Part shown: positions 61,548 through 64,000 of the stretch, piece by piece | Position numbering within the stretch: position 1 is the stretch's first letter | Layout: every line of letters begins with the position of its first letter | Origin: Ralstonia insidiosa | Lineage (GTDB): Bacteria > Pseudomonadota > Gammaproteobacteria > Burkholderiales > Burkholderiaceae | Direction of reading: 5' to 3' | Length of the DNA: 64,000 nucleotides | Assembly: GCF_008801405.1 (NCBI RefSeq) | Contig: NZ_VZPV01000001.1 | Location: 1,178,001 to 1,242,000, forward strand | Notes under the pieces: generated by a model | What the model was told of the DNA's origin: nothing | Databases searched by the model: none | Seen by the model: only the letters and a program-made list of their open reading frames with translations | Made by a program: the position numbers and the translations under genes

Positions 61548-62258
61548 GTGACCAAATCGATTCATGTTCTCGCGGTCGACGACGACGCGCAGATCAGGGG
61601 CTTGCTGTGTGATTGCCTGGCCGATTTCGGCATGGTCACCACGCAAGCCGCCAACGGTGCCGATATGCATCGTGCGCTTGCAGACGGCACCGCCGATATT
61701 GTCGTGCTGGATCTGATGTTACCGGATGGCGATGGGCTCGATCTGTGTCGCGAAATTCGCGCGAAGTCGGATATCCCGATCATCATCCTGACGGCGCGCG
61801 GTGAGATGACAGACAGAATCGTAGGGCTCGAACTGGGCGCAGACGACTACGTCGTCAAGCCGTTTGAGCCCCGTGAGCTGGTGGCGCGCATCCAGACCAT
61901 CCTGCGCCGCGCGCGCGCCCAATTGCATGCGCATGCCGATACCCAGGAAGAGTGCCGGTTCGCAAACTGGCGTCTGAACCTCATTGGCCGCCATTTGATC
62001 GCGGTCGACAATACGGTCATCCCGCTGTCGAACGCCGAGTTCCGCCTCCTCAATGCGTTCCTTGCCGCCCCGGGGCGCGTACTCAGCCGCGAATACCTGA
62101 TGGATGCCGCGCGCGGCAAGTCAACCGATGCATTTGATCGCAGCATCGACGTGCAGATCTCGCGCTTGCGTCACAAGCTGAGAGAAGACATCAAGGAACC
62201 CAAACTGATTCGCACGATTCGCGGCGAAGGCTACATGCTCGATGCCAAGCAGCATTGA
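61548..62258 (+). CDS. OmpR-family response regulator
   Basis: 236 aa. Receiver domain with acidic pocket VDDDAQ, phospho-acceptor Asp55 in VLDLMLPDGDGL, Thr in ILTARGE and Lys in VVKPFEP; C-terminal winged helix (LSNAEFRLLNAFLA ... DVQISRLRHKLRED, RGEGYML). GTG start at 61548 after GGGGGAG; the frame to 61476 is an unsupported extension. No kinase is adjacent; the orphan kinase at 47648-48640 is its probable partner. Divergent from tonB. Confidence 0.92.
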   Translation: MTKSIHVLAVDDDAQIRGLLCDCLADFGMVTTQAANGADMHRALADGTADIVVLDLMLPDGDGLDLCREIRAKSDIPIIILTARGEMTDRIVGLELGADDYVVKPFEPRELVARIQTILRRARAQLHAHADTQEECRFANWRLNLIGRHLIAVDNTVIPLSNAEFRLLNAFLAAPGRVLSREYLMDAARGKSTDAFDRSIDVQISRLRHKLREDIKEPKLIRTIRGEGYMLDAKQH

Positions 62259-62334
62259 GTGTGGCTGATTCCGTTGGCATTGTCATTCGTGGTCCGGTGC
62301 AGGGTCGGTGATCCATTGCACGACAGCCGCCAGC

Positions 62335-63540
62335 TCAATGATGGAGCAGCGGATAGACGGCTAGGCCGATCAAGGCTGCACCGGCAACGATGACTGGCTC
62401 CGACAGCTTCTTGAACTTGAGCAGCAACGCCACTGTGACCAGCGCCAGCAGCGCGGTCGGCACGTCAACGATGGAGCGCTTGGCTAGCACGATCACTGCA
62501 CCGGTGATGGCGCCCACGGCTGCTGCGGTCACGCCATCCACGAATGCCAGGATGGCCGGCAGCTTGCCGTATTTCTTAAAGTACGGTGCCGGCAGGATGG
62601 TGAACAGGTAGCACGGCAGAAACGTGCCAGCCGCTGCTACGCAGGCACCCGGCAAGCCCGCGATGAGATAGCCGATAAAGCCAACGGTGATCACGACCGG
62701 CCCGGGTGTGATCATGGCCACGGCCACTGCATCGACGAACTGCTTCTCGCTGAGCCAGTGGTGCTCGGTGACGACGCCGCCATACAGAAATGGCACGATG
62801 GCCAACCCCGAGCCGAACACGAAAGCGCCAGCTTTGGCGAAGAACACACCTATCTGGGACAGCAGCGGCCAGTCGATCATGCTCAGCATGCCGCTGCCTG
62901 CGGCGATGGGTGTCGCGGCAAACGCGTTCACCTTGCCCTGGCGTATCCACTTGGGCGGCGCGCGCCAAAACCAAACGAGTACGCCGCCTGCAAGGAACAG
63001 CCAAGCCACCTCCGACTCGGTGGCGACTGTCACCGCCGCCAGAACCAGATAGATGAGCCACAGTAGCTTGTCCTTGCCGACGCTCTTTGTCGTGAGTTTG
63101 TAGGCGCTGATAGCGATGATGCCAATCGCCGCCGCGCCGACACCGTAGAACACCGACTGCATCCACGCTAGCCCGCCAAAGCGCACGTAGGCCCAACCCA
63201 ACGCCACAACCATCAGGAACGACGGAATCACGAAGGCGATGCCAACCAGGGTCGCCCCGAGAATGCGGTAGTGAACGTAGCCCAAGTAGATAGCCAACTG
63301 TGCGGCCAGCGGCCCGGGCGCGAGCTGCGCCAATGCGAGGCCCTCTTTGTAGTCGGCCTCCGTAATCCATTGGCGCGCTTCCACCAGATCACGGCGCATG
63401 TAGCCAGCCAGCGCAACGGGACCGCCAAAACCAAAGGTGCCGAGTCGAAGGAAGTACAGCACCAGTTGCCGGAGCGCGTACCTTGGGCGCTCATGGATGG
63501 ATGGCGGCATTGGTGCAATGGTGCGGGGCGCGTTTGTCAT
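62335..63540 (-). CDS. chrA: Chromate transporter ChrA
   Basis: 401 aa CHR-family efflux protein for chromate. Two homologous halves, each with the family motif: FGFGGPVALAGYMRRDLVE in the first, GAFVFGSGLAIVPFLYGGVV in the second; conserved LAPGPLAAQLAIYLGY and MITPGPVVITVGFIGY follow each. About 11 membrane helices. Starts 14 bp after chrB, typical for chrBA operons. Confidence 0.95.
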   Translation of the reverse strand: MTNAPRTIAPMPPSIHERPRYALRQLVLYFLRLGTFGFGGPVALAGYMRRDLVEARQWITEADYKEGLALAQLAPGPLAAQLAIYLGYVHYRILGATLVGIAFVIPSFLMVVALGWAYVRFGGLAWMQSVFYGVGAAAIGIIAISAYKLTTKSVGKDKLLWLIYLVLAAVTVATESEVAWLFLAGGVLVWFWRAPPKWIRQGKVNAFAATPIAAGSGMLSMIDWPLLSQIGVFFAKAGAFVFGSGLAIVPFLYGGVVTEHHWLSEKQFVDAVAVAMITPGPVVITVGFIGYLIAGLPGACVAAAGTFLPCYLFTILPAPYFKKYGKLPAILAFVDGVTAAAVGAITGAVIVLAKRSIVDVPTALLALVTVALLLKFKKLSEPVIVAGAALIGLAVYPLLHH

Positions 63541-63554
63541 CGTTTTTTGGGGGG

Positions 63555-64000
63555 CTAGCTTGGTTTGCGGCTGCCCGAGAAGTGGGCATATAGGGAGTCC
63601 AGAACGACGCTGAATTCCATCAGAAGGACATCGTCATTGGCCAACCGCTTGCGAGCGCCGGCCAGGATGGCCTCGAATCCACTGGCTTCGGGGGCGGTGG
63701 TTCCGCCCACATCAAGCGCGTGCACCACGGCACCAATGCGGGCAAGCCCTGCGTTGTCGTCCAGACCGAAGCTCGCGAGCAGCACCTCGAACGACACCTT
63801 GTCGCCAACGTGGGTGAAGGTCGCACCGTCAAAGTCGAAGCCTAGTGCGTCGGCGGGGCAATCGGTTGGGCTTTCCAACCAAAGGAAGCGCGCATGCGGA
63901 TCGATGAAACGCTGGATCAGCCAGGCGCTGGCGACACGGTCCACCCAGAGGTGTTGGCGCGTGGCCCACACACGCCCTTGATGCTGCGTAGGGTCGCATC
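63555..64000 (-). CDS. chrB: Chromate resistance regulator ChrB (5' part outside window)
   Basis: The C-terminal about 148 residues are present and the frame stays open to the window edge, so the internal GTG at 63971 is not the start. The part seen is the ChrB C-terminal domain (WATRQHLWVDRVASAWLIQRFIDP, and GLDDNAGLARIGAVVHALDVGG). ChrB senses chromate and controls chrA. Followed immediately by chrA. Confidence 0.9.
   Translation of the reverse strand, partial: CDPTQHQGRVWATRQHLWVDRVASAWLIQRFIDPHARFLWLESPTDCPADALGFDFDGATFTHVGDKVSFEVLLASFGLDDNAGLARIGAVVHALDVGGTTAPEASGFEAILAGARKRLANDDVLLMEFSVVLDSLYAHFSGSRKPS

Noticed and set aside
63555..63971. Treating the ChrB fragment as a complete 138-aa gene starting at GTG 63971
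   Set aside because: The frame continues upstream to the window edge with conserved-looking sequence and ChrB proteins are about twice as long.
1..64000. Search for tRNA, rRNA, IS elements, integrases, att sites and CRISPR arrays
   Set aside because: None recognised by eye; no transposase-like proteins and no regularly spaced repeats.

Overview
The window is G+C-rich, gene-dense DNA with mostly GGAG/AGGAG ribosome sites and strong G/C third-codon bias. The gene families (MocR next to DUF2917, split pqiA, frmA-frmB type glutathione formaldehyde genes, DUF485-actP, chrBA) point to a beta-proteobacterium of the Burkholderiaceae, most likely Ralstonia or a close relative. The genus is an inference from gene content, not from a marker gene. 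I saw no rRNA, tRNA, insertion sequence, prophage or CRISPR array.

Layout, left part. 1-5.7 kb: a catabolic locus read outward from one intergenic region, with a GntR regulator, DUF2848 protein and amidase on the minus strand and a flavin monooxygenase, lone periplasmic binding protein and MarR regulator on the plus strand. 5.7-12.4 kb: a small hypothetical, an HD-GYP protein, an unknown 328-aa protein, a DUF2946-like protein with a TonB-dependent receptor, and a periplasmic protein with a duplicated domain. 12.6-14.6 kb: DUF2917/MocR pair. 14.6-18.5 kb: pqiA-pqiA-pqiB-pqiC. 18.7-20.7 kb: glutathione-dependent formaldehyde detoxification. 20.9-28.4 kb: chemoreceptor, GST, AraC regulator, GGDEF protein, and a TetR/metallo-hydrolase divergent pair with a clear operator.

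Middle part. 28.5-34.9 kb: AI-2E-type permease, a fluoride riboswitch directly ahead of a CLC-F type fluoride antiporter, a secreted alpha/beta hydrolase, and DUF485-actP. 34.9-38.2 kb: an acetoacetate-decarboxylase-like gene and an enoyl-reductase-like gene diverge from an SDR gene; the intergenic space holds two outward promoters with the 19-bp spacer typical of MerR-family control. 38.5-44 kb: a translationally coupled lipid-modification operon (FAD amine-oxidase-like, DUF1365, two cyclopropane-fatty-acid-synthase-like methyltransferases) and a convergent chalcone-isomerase-like gene.

Right part, 44.3-62.3 kb, is the most interesting. It looks like one self-contained system for importing and breaking down peptides that contain D-amino acids: TonB receptor, private TonB-ExbB-ExbD-ExbD motor, MFS permease, three paralogous D-aminopeptidase-like (S12) hydrolases without signal peptides, a dipeptide epimerase, an M81 (MlrC-type) metallopeptidase, a DadA-like D-amino acid dehydrogenase and a RidA imine deaminase. 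A histidine kinase sits at one divergent promoter region and an OmpR-type response regulator at the other, 13 kb away. Both regions carry a palindrome with the same core, TTTCAA-NN-TTGAAA (24 bp perfect at 61432-61455, 14 bp perfect at 48727-48740), so all four transcription units of the locus start next to the same candidate operator. The window ends with a chrA gene and a truncated chrB.
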